64,000 nt of DNA from Streptomyces sp. 6-11-2 (GCF_006540305.1 NZ_BJOR01000001.1:2480001-2544000), one strand, 5' to 3'; numbered from the stretch's first letter, positions 54,600 to 63,927 are shown. Made by a program: numbers and translations. The notes: generated by a model from the letters alone, not told the origin.

Positions 54600-55357
54600 A
54601 CGGGGTCCTTCACTGGGTTTCTGCCGGAGAACTCGTCGCTGATGGCGTCCGCGGTACGGCGCACCAGCGGGAGCAGGGCGAGGAGTTCGTCGGCGGTGAC
54701 GACGACGTTCGGCGCGGAGACCGACATCGCGGCGACCACCCGGCCGTCCGCGCCGCGGATGGGCGCGGCGACGCAGTTGATGGACTCCTCGTGGCCGCCG
54801 AGGTCGGCGGCCCAGCCCTGTTCGCGCACCGTCGCCAGCTCCTTCAGGAAGGCGGCGGCGTTCGGTGTCGAACGGGCCGTGTACATGGGGTAGTCGAGCC
54901 TCCGGGCGATCACGCGCCGCTCGGCCTCGGACAGGTCGGCGAGCAGCAGCTTGGCCACGGCCGCGACGGTGATGGCGACGGGTTTGCCGATCCGGGAGTA
55001 CATGCGCACCGGGTAGCGGCTGTCCACCTTGTCGATGTAGAGCACCTCGTCGTCCTCGTGGACGGCCAGGTGCACGGTGTGCCCGCACTGCTCGCCGAGG
55101 CCCAGCAGGTGGGGATGGGCGATCTCCCGCACGTCGAGGCTCTCCATCGCCTCCTGGGCGAGGGCGAAGAGCCGGGCGCCGAGCCGGTAGCGCTGGTCGG
55201 ACTGGCGGTGGACGAGCCCGTGCTGGTGGAGGGTGCGCAGCAGCCGCAGCGCGGTGGACTTGTGGACGCCGAGGCGGTCGGCGACCCGCCCGAGATCGGC
55301 GGGACCCTCGGCGAGCAGCGGCAGGATGCTCAGCGCCCGGTCGACGGTCTGGCTCAT
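54596..55357 (-). CDS. IclR family transcriptional regulator
   Basis: The 253-residue protein has the IclR winged helix (TVDRALSILPLLAEGPADLGRVADRLGVHKSTALRLLRTLHQHGLVHR) and effector domain (GHTVHLAVHEDDEVLYIDKVDSRYPVRM..NCVAAPIRGADGRVVAAMSVSAP). It probably controls the divergent deaminase/aminoacylase operon. The ATG overlaps the stop of the kinase remnant and the GTACGTACC with GGAGGAGG ribosome site lies inside that remnant. Confidence 0.92.
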   Translation of the reverse strand: MSQTVDRALSILPLLAEGPADLGRVADRLGVHKSTALRLLRTLHQHGLVHRQSDQRYRLGARLFALAQEAMESLDVREIAHPHLLGLGEQCGHTVHLAVHEDDEVLYIDKVDSRYPVRMYSRIGKPVAITVAAVAKLLLADLSEAERRVIARRLDYPMYTARSTPNAAAFLKELATVREQGWAADLGGHEESINCVAAPIRGADGRVVAAMSVSAPNVVVTADELLALLPLVRRTADAISDEFSGRNPVKDPV

Positions 55358-55734
55358 GGCGTACGTACCTCCTCCTCGGCCCCTTGCGCGGAGCCCGTCC
55401 GGCCGGGGCCGAGTCGCAGTCTTCCCCACGCCGCCTCGCCCGGGACGGCCGGCCGGTCGGCGTAGTGCCGGACGGGAGGCGTGGCGAGACCGCCGGGGAC
55501 GGTGAGCGCGGTACCGGGGCGCCCGGCCGCGGCGAGGGCGCGGGCCGCATCGGGCCCGGCACCGCCGGCGGCTCGCTCGAAGGTGGGCATGCCGGCCAGG
55601 CGGCCCGGAGAGGTGGGCGGGAACGTGACCATCGGCTCGCCGCGCGTGACGACGTCCACGACGGCGGGTGCGCCGGACGTTCCGTGGGCGGCGTCGGCGA
55701 TGGTGACTCCCTTCGGGTTCCGGGGCGCCGGCAT
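55354..55734 (-). pseudogene. Internally deleted PfkB-type sugar kinase remnant
   Basis: The 126-codon frame contains the kinase N-terminus (VVTRGEPMVTFPPTSPGRLAGMPTFERAAGGAGPDAARAL), which matches the start of KDG-kinase-like PfkB proteins. It then jumps to the C-terminal end (GLATPPVRHYADRP..AWGRLRLGPGR). About 200 residues, including the catalytic GAGD region, appear missing without a frameshift. The stop overlaps the IclR start (ATGA). Several family residues are altered. It may still be translated as a coupling leader. Confidence 0.6.
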
Positions 55735-55844
55735 CGACCCGGCGGGCCACGGACATTGACCCGACTTCGGCGAGATGCTAGACACCGATAAGCACTGTAC
55801 GCAATGAACGTTGCACATATTGCAACGATTCTGAAGGGGGCTCG

Positions 55845-57110
55845 ATGAGCACGGAAGCGCTCGCCCGGCTGGCCGAGGAACGCGTCGACCACCGTTTCAA
55901 GGGCCTCCCGCCGGACGCGGACGGCCTGACCGTCGGCGAGCTGACCGCCCAGCGCCGCAACCTCTTCACCGACGGCTTCAGCACGCCCGTGCTCGCTCTC
56001 TCCGCCGAGCGCCTGGAGCACAACCTGAGGCTGATGGAGACCTACGCGGCCCGCCACGGCCTCGCCTTCGCCCCGCACGGCAAGACCTCCATGGCCCCGC
56101 AGCTCTTCCACCGCCAGCTGGAGCACGGCGCCTGGGGCATCACGCTCGCGGTGCCGCACCAGGTGCGCGTGGCCCGGGCGTTCGGCATCAGCCGGGTCTT
56201 CCTGGCCAACGAGCTGGTGGACCCGGCGGCCCTGCGCTGGGTCGCCGCGGAACTGGCCGCCGATCCCTCCTTCCGCTTCGTCTGCTACGTCGACTCCGTG
56301 CGCGGGGTGCGGCTGATGGACGAGGCGCTGGAGGGGGCCGCCCGCCCGGTGGACGTGGTCGTCGAGCTGGGAGCCGGGGAGGGCGCGCGGACCGGAGTGC
56401 GCACGGAGGCCGAGTGCCTGGCGGTCGCCGACGCGGTGGCGGCCGCGGACAGCCTGCGTCTCGTCGGGGTCGCCGGTTACGAGGCCGAGGTGCCGCAGGC
56501 CGACCCGGAGCGGGTGCGGGCGTGGCTGGCCCGGCTCGTCGCCCTGGCCGTGGACCTCGACAAGGCCGGGAAGTTCGCGCGCACAGAGGAGATCGTGGTG
56601 AGCGCGGGCGGCAGCGCCTGGTTCGACACGGTGGCCGAGGTGTTCACCGGGATCCCCGAACTCTCCCGGCCGGTACTGAAGTTGCTGCGCTCGGGCGCGT
56701 ACGTCTCGCACGACGACGGGCACTACCGCAGGATCACGCCCTTCAACCGCGTCCCCGCGGAGGGCGCCCTGGAGCCCGCCTTCCGCCTCTGGGCGCAGGT
56801 CGTCTCCCGCCCCAGCCCGGAACAGGCCTTCGCCAACGCGGGCAAGCGGGACGCCGCCTACGACCTCGACCTGCCCTTCGCCCAGGTGGTGCGCCGGGAC
56901 GGCGTCGAACGCCCGGCGACGGGGGTGGAGGTCACCGGCCTGTCCGACCAGCACGCCTGGCTGAGCACCGCCTCCGGGGCGGAGCTGGAGGTCGGCGACT
57001 GGGTCGGCCTGGGGCTCTCCCACCCGTGCACGTCCTTCGACAAGTGGCCCCTCATCCCGGTGGCCGAGGCGGACGGTACCGTCGTCGAATACGTCCGTAC
57101 GTTCTTCTAG
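55845..57110 (+). CDS. D-serine deaminase-like / alanine racemase-fold amino acid deaminase
   Basis: The 421-residue PLP enzyme has the cofactor Lys in APHGKTSMAPQLF near residue 81 and the C-terminal metal-binding LGLSHPCTSFDKW, as in fold-type III D-threonine aldolase/D-serine dehydratase-like enzymes. It likely deaminates D-amino acids. It is divergent from the IclR block and followed 20 bp later by a D-aminoacylase gene. Confidence 0.88.
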   Translation: MSTEALARLAEERVDHRFKGLPPDADGLTVGELTAQRRNLFTDGFSTPVLALSAERLEHNLRLMETYAARHGLAFAPHGKTSMAPQLFHRQLEHGAWGITLAVPHQVRVARAFGISRVFLANELVDPAALRWVAAELAADPSFRFVCYVDSVRGVRLMDEALEGAARPVDVVVELGAGEGARTGVRTEAECLAVADAVAAADSLRLVGVAGYEAEVPQADPERVRAWLARLVALAVDLDKAGKFARTEEIVVSAGGSAWFDTVAEVFTGIPELSRPVLKLLRSGAYVSHDDGHYRRITPFNRVPAEGALEPAFRLWAQVVSRPSPEQAFANAGKRDAAYDLDLPFAQVVRRDGVERPATGVEVTGLSDQHAWLSTASGAELEVGDWVGLGLSHPCTSFDKWPLIPVAEADGTVVEYVRTFF

Positions 57111-57130
57111 GGACTTCGGGAGGCGCCGCC

Positions 57131-58774
57131 ATGGACCCGGTGGAGCTCGCCGACTACGCGGATCTCGTCATCCGGGACGCGGACGTGGCCGACGGCACCG
57201 GCGCCTCCTCCTACCGCGCCGACGTGGCAGTCAAGGACGGCAGGATCGTCTCCGTCGTCAAGGAGGCCGCGGCGGCCGGCTGCCAGCGCCCGCGGGCACG
57301 CCGGGAGCTGGACGCGGAGGGCCTGGTGCTGGCCCCGGGCTTCATCGACATGCACGCCCACAGCGACCTCGCCCTGCTGCGCGACCCCGACCACAGCGCG
57401 AAGGCCGCGCAGGGCGTCACGCTGGAGGTCGTCGGGCAGGACGGGCTGTCGTACGCGCCGGTCGACGACCGCACCCTCGCCGAGGTGCGCCGGGCGATCA
57501 GCGGCTGGAACGGCGACGGCGACGACATCGACTTCACCTGGCGTTCGGTGGGCGAGTACCTGGACCGGCTCGACCACGGCTTCGACGGCGAGGGCATCGC
57601 CGTCAACGCCGCCTACCTGGTCCCGCAGGGCACCGTCCGCGCGCTCGTCGTCGGCTGGGAGGACCGCGCGGCCACGCCCGAAGAGCTGGACCGGATGCGG
57701 CGGTTGGTCGCCGAGGGCATGGAGCAGGGCGCGGTCGGCATGTCCGCCGGGCTCACCTACACCCCCGGGATGTACGCGGGGGACCTCGAACTGACCGAGC
57801 TGTGCCGGGTGGTGGCGGCGCACGGCGGCTACTACTGCCCGCACCACCGCAGTTACGGCGCCGGAGCCCTGGAGGCGTACGCGGAGACGGTGCGGCTCGC
57901 GCGCGAGGCGGGCTGCCCGCTGCACCTGGCACACGCCACCATGAACTTCGCCCCGAACCAGGGCCGCGCCGGTGATCTGCTGGCCCTCCTCGACGAGGCA
58001 CTCGCCGCCGGCGACGACATCACCCTGGACACGTACCCCTACACCCCCGGCTGCACCACCCTGGTGGCCCTGCTGCCGAGCTGGGCGGGCGAGGACGGCC
58101 CGGAGGCGGTCCTCGGGCGGCTCGCCGGCGAGGACACCGCGGAGCGGATCCGCCGGCACCTGGAGGTGACCGGCTCGGACGGCTGCCACGGGGTTCCGGT
58201 GGAGTGGGAGACGATCGAGATCTCCGGGGTCACCGTCCCCGCGCTCTCCGAGTACGTCGGTCTGACGGTCCGGGAAGCGGCGGCCCGGCGCGGCGAGGAG
58301 CCGTGGACCACCGCCCGGCGGCTGCTGGTGGAGGACCGGCTGGGCACGACGGTCCTCCAGCACGTCGGCCACGAGGAGAACGTCCGGGCGATCATGCGCC
58401 ACCGCGTCCACACCGGTGGCTCCGACGGCATCCTGCGGGGCACCAAGCCGCATCCGCGGGCCTACGGCACTTTCCCGCGGTACCTCGGCCGGTACGTACG
58501 GGAGCTGGGCGTGCTGTCGCTGGAGGAGTGTGTCGCGCACCTCTCCGGGCGCCCGGCGGCCCGGCTGCGGCTGCCGGACCGGGGTGTGGTCCGCGAGGGG
58601 TACCGGGCCGACCTGGTCCTGTTCGACCCGGCCACGGTCGCGCCGGGCTCGACCTTCGAGCGGCCGCGCGCGCTGCCGACGGGGATTCCGTACGTCCTGA
58701 TCGACGGCCGGTTCGTGATCGAGGACGGCCGGCGCACCGACGTACTGGCGGGGCGGGCGGTCCGCCGGCCCTAG
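57131..58774 (+). CDS. N-acyl-D-amino acid deacylase (amidohydrolase)
   Basis: The 547-residue enzyme of the amidohydrolase superfamily releases D-amino acids from N-acyl derivatives. Visible motifs are the metal-binding GFIDMHAHSDLALL, the conserved GMSAGLTYTPGMYAGDLEL with a lysine-free catalytic region, LHLAHATMNF, and the C-terminal GGSDGILRGTKPHPRAYGTFPRYLG. It acts with the upstream deaminase in D-amino acid catabolism. The ATG at 57131 is the first in-frame start after the upstream stop. Confidence 0.9.
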   Translation: MDPVELADYADLVIRDADVADGTGASSYRADVAVKDGRIVSVVKEAAAAGCQRPRARRELDAEGLVLAPGFIDMHAHSDLALLRDPDHSAKAAQGVTLEVVGQDGLSYAPVDDRTLAEVRRAISGWNGDGDDIDFTWRSVGEYLDRLDHGFDGEGIAVNAAYLVPQGTVRALVVGWEDRAATPEELDRMRRLVAEGMEQGAVGMSAGLTYTPGMYAGDLELTELCRVVAAHGGYYCPHHRSYGAGALEAYAETVRLAREAGCPLHLAHATMNFAPNQGRAGDLLALLDEALAAGDDITLDTYPYTPGCTTLVALLPSWAGEDGPEAVLGRLAGEDTAERIRRHLEVTGSDGCHGVPVEWETIEISGVTVPALSEYVGLTVREAAARRGEEPWTTARRLLVEDRLGTTVLQHVGHEENVRAIMRHRVHTGGSDGILRGTKPHPRAYGTFPRYLGRYVRELGVLSLEECVAHLSGRPAARLRLPDRGVVREGYRADLVLFDPATVAPGSTFERPRALPTGIPYVLIDGRFVIEDGRRTDVLAGRAVRRP

Positions 58775-58824
58775 GGTCTCTCGTCTGGATGCGCCGACCG
58801 CCCGCCCCGCCTGCGCTTCTCCGG

Positions 58825-59700
58825 TCAGGGCTTGGGCAGGGTGCAGCCGCTCCTGGTCAGGTCGAGCTGGTTGCCGGTGCCGAAGCAGGCGGGGATCTGG
58901 TAGGTCTGCTCGGCGTAGTTGATGCCCTGCCGGACGGTGATGGTGCCGTTCGCGTCGACCTCGCACGGGTTGTTCACGGTGCAGCGGCCGCCGCTCTCGT
59001 TGCCGGTGTTGTTGACGGCGACGACCTTGCCGGTGGCGGTGTCGATGACGGGCGAGCCGGACGTGCCGCCGATCGTGTCGCAGGCGGAGGTGTAGCGGAC
59101 CGAGTCCTTCCAGGTCCAGTTCCCCTCCTTCAGGCGGTAGACGAAGCCGTCGATGTTGCAGCTGTAGATCCGCTTCCAGTAGCCGGAGACGACCTTGATG
59201 GCGGTGCCGGCGACCGGGTGGGTGTCGCTCAGGTTCAGCGCGTTGATGCCGTAGGAGCTCTTGATCTGCGCGTAGGTGCTGGTGAGCTGGTAGATCGTGA
59301 CGTCCGTGTCGGTCATGGTCGAGTAGACGACCTTGTTCGCCCGGAGCGTCGCGACCTGGGTGCCGGCCGAGTTGAGCAGGCCGAAGGTGCGGCTGGACGT
59401 CTGGCCCACGATGACCTGGCCGGGCGACGGGAAGCCGGTCTCCAGGCAGTGGCCGTTGCTGAGCACGAGCGCCGGGTCGCCGTCCGCGGAACCGGGGAGG
59501 CGGACGACCGAACCGGAGCAGTTGCTCAGCGCGACGGTGCCGGCGAAGTCGACGGCCGCGAGCGCGGGTGCGGCCGTCGCACGGTCTGCGCCGGTCACCC
59601 GGGAGGCGCTCTGCTCGGGTGCGGGCGCGGCGGCCGCGGGTACCGCGCCCGCCCCGGCGATCACCAGGGCGAACAGCGCGGCGACGAGAGGCTTTCTCAT
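58825..59700 (-). CDS. Secreted trypsin-like serine protease
   Basis: The 291-residue protein has a signal peptide (~1-25) and propeptide-like region. The chymotrypsin-fold triad is His in LSNGHCLE, Asp in MTDTDVTIYQL and Ser in GGTSGSPVI. Four to six cysteines can form disulfides. It would be a secreted protease of unknown target. It converges with the D-aminoacylase gene and is divergent from the aminotransferase across 217 bp. Confidence 0.9.
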   Translation of the reverse strand: MRKPLVAALFALVIAGAGAVPAAAAPAPEQSASRVTGADRATAAPALAAVDFAGTVALSNCSGSVVRLPGSADGDPALVLSNGHCLETGFPSPGQVIVGQTSSRTFGLLNSAGTQVATLRANKVVYSTMTDTDVTIYQLTSTYAQIKSSYGINALNLSDTHPVAGTAIKVVSGYWKRIYSCNIDGFVYRLKEGNWTWKDSVRYTSACDTIGGTSGSPVIDTATGKVVAVNNTGNESGGRCTVNNPCEVDANGTITVRQGINYAEQTYQIPACFGTGNQLDLTRSGCTLPKP

Positions 59701-59917
59701 GTGGGGGTCCCCTCTTGCGACGGAGGCGACCGGAGATCTTCCGGCCGCCGTTCTTTGTCATGCGCATTGTGAATGCAGAGGGGTGCCGCAACAAGGGAGC
59801 GGTCCGGGGCCGTAGGGCTTTCCCTGCCCTGCCGCGGCGGCGCGGGCCGACACGCAGACGTCTCACGTGGTGGAAAACACGAGCCATCGGGCGATACCCG
59901 GCCGTAAGCTCCTCGAC

Positions 59918-61129
59918 ATGCAGGTGATCCAGTCGACCAAGCTCGCCAACGTCTGTTACGAGATCCGGGGCCCGGTGCTCGAGGAGGCGATGCGCCTGGA
60001 GGCGGCCGGTCACCGCATCCTGAAGCTGAACACGGGCAACCCGGCGGCGTTCGGCTTCGAGTGCCCGCCGGAGATCCTGGAGGACATCCTCCGCAACGTC
60101 TCGACGGCCCACGGTTACGGCGACGCCAAGGGCCTGCTGGCCGCCCGGCGCGCGGTCGTCATGCACAACCAGACCCTCGGGATCGAGACGGACGTCGAGC
60201 ACGTCTTCATCGGCAACGGCGTCTCCGAGCTGATCGTGATGGCCATGCAGGGGCTGCTGGACGACGGCGACGAGGTCCTCGTACCGGCACCGGACTACCC
60301 CCTGTGGACGGCCGCGGTCTCCCTGTCCGGCGGCACCGCCGTCCACTACCGCTGCGACGAGCAGTCCGACTGGATGCCGGACCTCGCCGACGTGGAGCGC
60401 AAGGTCACCGACCGCACCAAGGCGATCGTCATCATCAACCCCAACAACCCCACCGGCGCGGTCTACGACCCGGCCGTGCTCAAGGGGCTGACCGACATCG
60501 CCCGCCGGCACAACCTGCTGGTCTGCTCCGACGAGATCTACGACAAGATCCTCTACGACGACGCCACGCACACCCCGACCGCGTCGGTCGCGCCGGACCT
60601 GCTGACCCTGACGTTCAACGGCATGTCCAAGGCGTACCGGGTCGCCGGCTACCGGGTGGGCTGGATGTCCGTCTCCGGCCCCCGCGCGCACGCCGACTCC
60701 TACCTCGAGGGCCTGACGATCCTGGCGAACATGCGCCTGTGCGCGAACATGCCGGGCCAGCACGGCGTGGTGGCCGCGCTCAGCGGACGGCAGAGCATCA
60801 ACGAGCTGGTCCTGCCGGGCGGGCGGCTGAAGGAGCAGATGGACGTCGCCTACGAGCTGCTCACGCAGATCCCGGGCGTGACCTGCGTACGGCCGAAGGG
60901 CGCGCTGTACCTCTTCCCGCGCCTGGACCCCGCGGTCTTCAAGATCAAGGACGACCGGCGGATGGTCCTGGACCTGCTGCGCCGCGAGAAGATCATGGTC
61001 GTCCAGGGCACGGGATTCAACTGGCCGGAACCGGACCACTTCCGGGTCGTCACGCTCCCCTCGGTCGGCGACCTGCGGGACGCGGTGGGACGGATCGGCA
61101 CCTTCCTGGACGGCTACAGCCAGGCCTGA
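59918..61129 (+). CDS. Alanine-type class I aminotransferase
   Basis: The 403-residue PLP enzyme belongs to the AlaA/aspartate aminotransferase fold-I family. It shows LNTGNPAAFGFECPPEI, GYGDAKGLLAARRAV, IINPNNPTGAVY, SDEIYDKI and the PLP Lys in TFNGMSKAYRVAGYRVGW. It probably transfers the amino group between alanine and 2-oxoglutarate. The ATG at 59918 begins QVIQSTKLANVCYEIRGPV; the longer frame upstream is unlikely. Confidence 0.92.
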   Translation: MQVIQSTKLANVCYEIRGPVLEEAMRLEAAGHRILKLNTGNPAAFGFECPPEILEDILRNVSTAHGYGDAKGLLAARRAVVMHNQTLGIETDVEHVFIGNGVSELIVMAMQGLLDDGDEVLVPAPDYPLWTAAVSLSGGTAVHYRCDEQSDWMPDLADVERKVTDRTKAIVIINPNNPTGAVYDPAVLKGLTDIARRHNLLVCSDEIYDKILYDDATHTPTASVAPDLLTLTFNGMSKAYRVAGYRVGWMSVSGPRAHADSYLEGLTILANMRLCANMPGQHGVVAALSGRQSINELVLPGGRLKEQMDVAYELLTQIPGVTCVRPKGALYLFPRLDPAVFKIKDDRRMVLDLLRREKIMVVQGTGFNWPEPDHFRVVTLPSVGDLRDAVGRIGTFLDGYSQA

Positions 61130-61178
61130 CGTTCACGTTCGGTGCCTCTACGGACCGGTTCCGCGAACGGACTCAACT

Positions 61179-61193
61179 TTAGACGTGTTCTAA
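61179..61193. promoter_or_regulatory. PerR/CatR-like box TTAGA-N5-TCTAA
   Basis: A perfect 5-bp inverted repeat with 5-bp spacer matches the PerR/Fur-family box pattern (TTAGAATNATTCTAA type). It lies 39 bp upstream of the 61232 start and overlaps TAAGCT, which may be part of the -10 region, suggesting a repressor site responsive to peroxide or iron. Confidence 0.6.
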
Positions 61194-61231
61194 GCTAGGA
61201 TGTCTTCTGTCAGCGCACAGGAGGCCATCCC

Positions 61232-61663
61232 ATGTACGAACCGACCCGCACCGGGCCCTCCGGCAGGCCCGTCCGGAGCCCGATGGCCGGCACCACGTCC
61301 GACTTCCCCCACCGCTCCCGCGAGGAGGAGCTGGACATCCAGCTCGCGGGCCATCTCGCGGCGCTGCTCGCCGTCACGGACGAGCTGCGCGCCCTGACCC
61401 CCTCCGCCGACCTGGACACCGCGGCCGAGCGGCTCGCAGACCAGGTGGCCCGGCTGAGGGGAGGCCATGCTCCGGCCCGGGCGCCGCTGACCGCCGCCCG
61501 CGAACCGTCGGCGCTGCACCAGCGGGCGCACGCGCTCGCCGGCCGCGCGCTCGTCGTCGCCGCCTCCCGGGCGGACACCGCGGCGGCGATCCTGGCGGCC
61601 GAACGGATGGACGCGCACGCGGCCGCGCAGGGCGAACCGCGGAAGCTGAGCGCCGCCGGCTAG
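61232..61663 (+). CDS. Small helical protein, unknown, behind a PerR-like box
   Basis: The 143-residue mostly helical Ala-rich protein has no signal peptide or membrane segment. The sequence SREEELDIQLAGHLAALLAVTDELRAL and ALHQRAHALAGRALVVAASRADTAAAILAAERMDAHAAA suggests a four-helix type fold but was not recognised. The ATG follows AGGAGG. The regulatory box upstream hints at an oxidative-stress link. Confidence 0.75.
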   Translation: MYEPTRTGPSGRPVRSPMAGTTSDFPHRSREEELDIQLAGHLAALLAVTDELRALTPSADLDTAAERLADQVARLRGGHAPARAPLTAAREPSALHQRAHALAGRALVVAASRADTAAAILAAERMDAHAAAQGEPRKLSAAG

Positions 61664-61981
61664 CACCACCCACCAGCCCCGACCTGGGGCTCCTTGATCG
61701 GCCCCGGCCCGCGCGCACCCGCAGCGACGCGCGGGCCGGGCGCCATGAACGCGCTCACCGTCACGCCGCGTTTCATGCGTACATTCGAGTGGTCTGCACG
61801 CCCCACCTGCCTGCCGAACGGCGACGTCGACAAGTCGGCCTCGTAACGTCGGCGCACATGACGGTGGTTCGGACTCCAGCCCGTCGGCACCGGTAGCACC
61901 AGTAGGACCCGCCCTCCGGTTCCGGCCGCACGAGAAGAGCCACCTCTGTCCGTCCCTCACTATTCCACGAAATGTGACAAA
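61664..61981. other. Intergenic region with two hairpins before the TPR gene
   Basis: After the unknown gene there is AGCCCC-GACCT-GGGGCT (61675-61691) and a perfect 13-bp stem (61703-61715 with 61728-61740), probably terminators. The remaining ~240 bp is AT-richer and contains the likely promoter of the TPR gene. I saw no reliable coding frame. Confidence 0.55.
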
Positions 61982-62605
61982 GTGAAACGTAGGCGATTGT
62001 GGGTGACGCTCGTCGGTGCGGGCGCAGTTGCCACCGGGGTGACCTCCTGGGCGATCACGTCCCACTCGACGAGCGCGACCGCCCCGGATTCCAAGACCGT
62101 GCAGGGCCACACGTCGCAAGAGGCGGCCACGCTTCTGCAAGCGGGCAACCTCCAGGTGCAGTACCGCGATTACGTCGGGGCGACCCGGACCTTCCGGCGC
62201 GTGCTGGAACTCGATCCGCGCAACAAGGTCGCCTGGTACGACCTGGGTGTCATCGCCCACCAGGAAGGCAGGGCCGACGACGCCCGTAAGGCCTACGACG
62301 AGGCGCTGAAGATCGACCCGAAGTACGCCTCGGCCCTCTACAACAAGGCGGTCCTGGTGAAACCGCGCGATCCGGGCCAGGCCGTCACGCTCCTGCAGCG
62401 CGCCATCGCCGCCACGCCCAGGGCCGCCACGGCCCACCTCCAACTCGGCCTGATCCTGGCGCAGAAGGACCGTGACGACGAGGCCGAGGAGGAGTTCGGC
62501 CGGGCCGTCGCGGCCGATCCCTCGCTGCACTCCGCGATCCCGGAGGCGTTCCGGGACAAGGTAAGCCCCACACCGACATCGAGTAAGGCAGGTGCCACCA
62601 GATGA
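61982..62605 (+). CDS. TPR-repeat membrane-anchored protein
   Basis: The 207-residue protein has a basic start, a hydrophobic N-terminal helix (~7-27), and about four TPR-like units (AGNLQVQYRDYVGATRTFRRVLELDPRNKVAWYDLGVIAHQ..ARKAYDEALKIDPKYASALYNKAV..LQRAIAATPRAATAHLQLGLIL). The GTG at 61982 has no clear ribosome site; a GTG at 62003 is possible. Its stop overlaps the ATG of the glycosyltransferase gene (ATGA). Confidence 0.75.
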   Translation: MKRRRLWVTLVGAGAVATGVTSWAITSHSTSATAPDSKTVQGHTSQEAATLLQAGNLQVQYRDYVGATRTFRRVLELDPRNKVAWYDLGVIAHQEGRADDARKAYDEALKIDPKYASALYNKAVLVKPRDPGQAVTLLQRAIAATPRAATAHLQLGLILAQKDRDDEAEEEFGRAVAADPSLHSAIPEAFRDKVSPTPTSSKAGATR

Positions 62606-63876
62606 CGTCGACTGCGACACCGAGGTTCTCCGTCTTCACACCCAGCCACCAGCCCCGCTTCCTCGATGAGTGCCTCAGGACCCTTCAGGCGCAGACCTGC
62701 CCGGACTGGGAGTGGATCGTCCTGCTCAACAACGGCGCCCGGTGGCGGCCCGAGCAGCACGACGACCGGGTCCGTGTGGAGATCGCGGACAACGTCAGCG
62801 GCGTCGGAGCGGCCAAGCGCAGGGCCTGCGAGCTGGCCCGCGGGGAGATCCTGGTCGAGCTCGACCACGACGACCTGCTGGCGAAGGCGTGCCTGGCCGA
62901 GCTGGGCAAGGCGTTCGACGCGCATCCCGACGCCGTCCTCGTCTACAGCAACACCGCGCAGATCACCGAGGACGGCAAGCGGGACAACTCCCGCTTCAAC
63001 GAGGCGCACGGCTGGAAGTTCGAGGAGGTGCGGGTCGACGGCCGCAAGCTGCTCCAGGCCGTCTCCATGGAGCCCACGCCGCACAACGTCTCCTACATCT
63101 GGTACGCGCCGAACCACGTGCGGGCGTTCCGCAAGGAGAGCTACGAGAAGGCCGGCGGGTACGACGCCTCCCGCACCGTGCTGGACGACCAGGACCTGAT
63201 GTGCCGTCTGTTCCACGTCGGCGACTTCCACCACATCGACCGCTGCCTGTACCTCCAGCGGATGCACCCGGCGAACACCCAGCGCGACCCGGAGATCAAC
63301 GCGCACATCCAGCGCGAGACGGTCGCCCTGTACGACAAGTACATCGAGGCCAACGCCCTGGCCTGGACCCAGCGTCGCGGCCTGCTCGCCCTGGACCTCG
63401 GCGCGGCCCACCGCAAGCCGCCGGGCTACCTGGGCGTGGACCAGTACGACGGAGACGGCGTCGACATCGTCGCGACCCTGCCCGGAAAGCTGGACCTGCC
63501 CGACGACTCCGTCGGCCTGATGCGGGCGGTGGACTTCCTCGAGCACGTGCCCGCGAAGGTGCCGCTGATCAACGAGTTGTACCGGCTGCTGGCGCCCAGC
63601 GGCATGCTCCTCACCATGACGCCCAGCTCCGACGGCCGCGGCGCGTACCAGGACCCGACCCACGTCGCCTACTACAACGAGAACTCGTTCTGGTACTACA
63701 CGGACAACCAGTACCGCACCTTCGTGCCCGAGATCCAGGCCAGGTTCCAGTCCTCGCGCCTGGTCACGTACTTCCCCAGCGAGTGGCACTCCCGGAACAA
63801 CATCTCCTACGTCGTCGCCAACCTCATCGCGATGAAGGAGGGCGCCGAGCGGTGCGGAGGACCGCTGCTGGTCTAG
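62602..63876 (+). CDS. GT2 glycosyltransferase-methyltransferase fusion
   Basis: The 424-residue protein joins an N-terminal family 2 glycosyltransferase (FSVFTPSHQPRFLDECLRTLQAQTCPDWEWIVLLNNGA, DHDD motif in VELDHDDLL) to a C-terminal SAM-methyltransferase-like domain (LLALDLGAAHRKPPGYLGVDQYDGDGVDIVATLPGKLDLPDDSVG..DFLEHVP..LLAPSGMLLTMTPS) from ~250. It may modify a surface glycan; the substrate is unknown. It overlaps the TPR gene by ATGA and ends at a strong hairpin. Confidence 0.85.
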   Translation: MTSTATPRFSVFTPSHQPRFLDECLRTLQAQTCPDWEWIVLLNNGARWRPEQHDDRVRVEIADNVSGVGAAKRRACELARGEILVELDHDDLLAKACLAELGKAFDAHPDAVLVYSNTAQITEDGKRDNSRFNEAHGWKFEEVRVDGRKLLQAVSMEPTPHNVSYIWYAPNHVRAFRKESYEKAGGYDASRTVLDDQDLMCRLFHVGDFHHIDRCLYLQRMHPANTQRDPEINAHIQRETVALYDKYIEANALAWTQRRGLLALDLGAAHRKPPGYLGVDQYDGDGVDIVATLPGKLDLPDDSVGLMRAVDFLEHVPAKVPLINELYRLLAPSGMLLTMTPSSDGRGAYQDPTHVAYYNENSFWYYTDNQYRTFVPEIQARFQSSRLVTYFPSEWHSRNNISYVVANLIAMKEGAERCGGPLLV

Positions 63877-63890
63877 CGCCCGCACGCGAA

Positions 63891-63927
63891 GGCGCCCCGG
63901 CGGACCGTCAGGTTCCGCCGGGGCGCC
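63891..63927. terminator. Terminator after the glycosyltransferase gene
   Basis: A perfect 14-bp stem (63891-63904 with 63914-63927) is followed by CTCTCCTT. Confidence 0.85.

Noticed and set aside
57107..61039. A minus-strand open frame of more than 1300 codons across the deaminase, D-aminoacylase, protease and aminotransferase genes
   Set aside because: It runs antisense to several clear enzymes and encodes low-complexity His/Asp/Arg-rich sequence; long shadow frames are normal in high-GC DNA.
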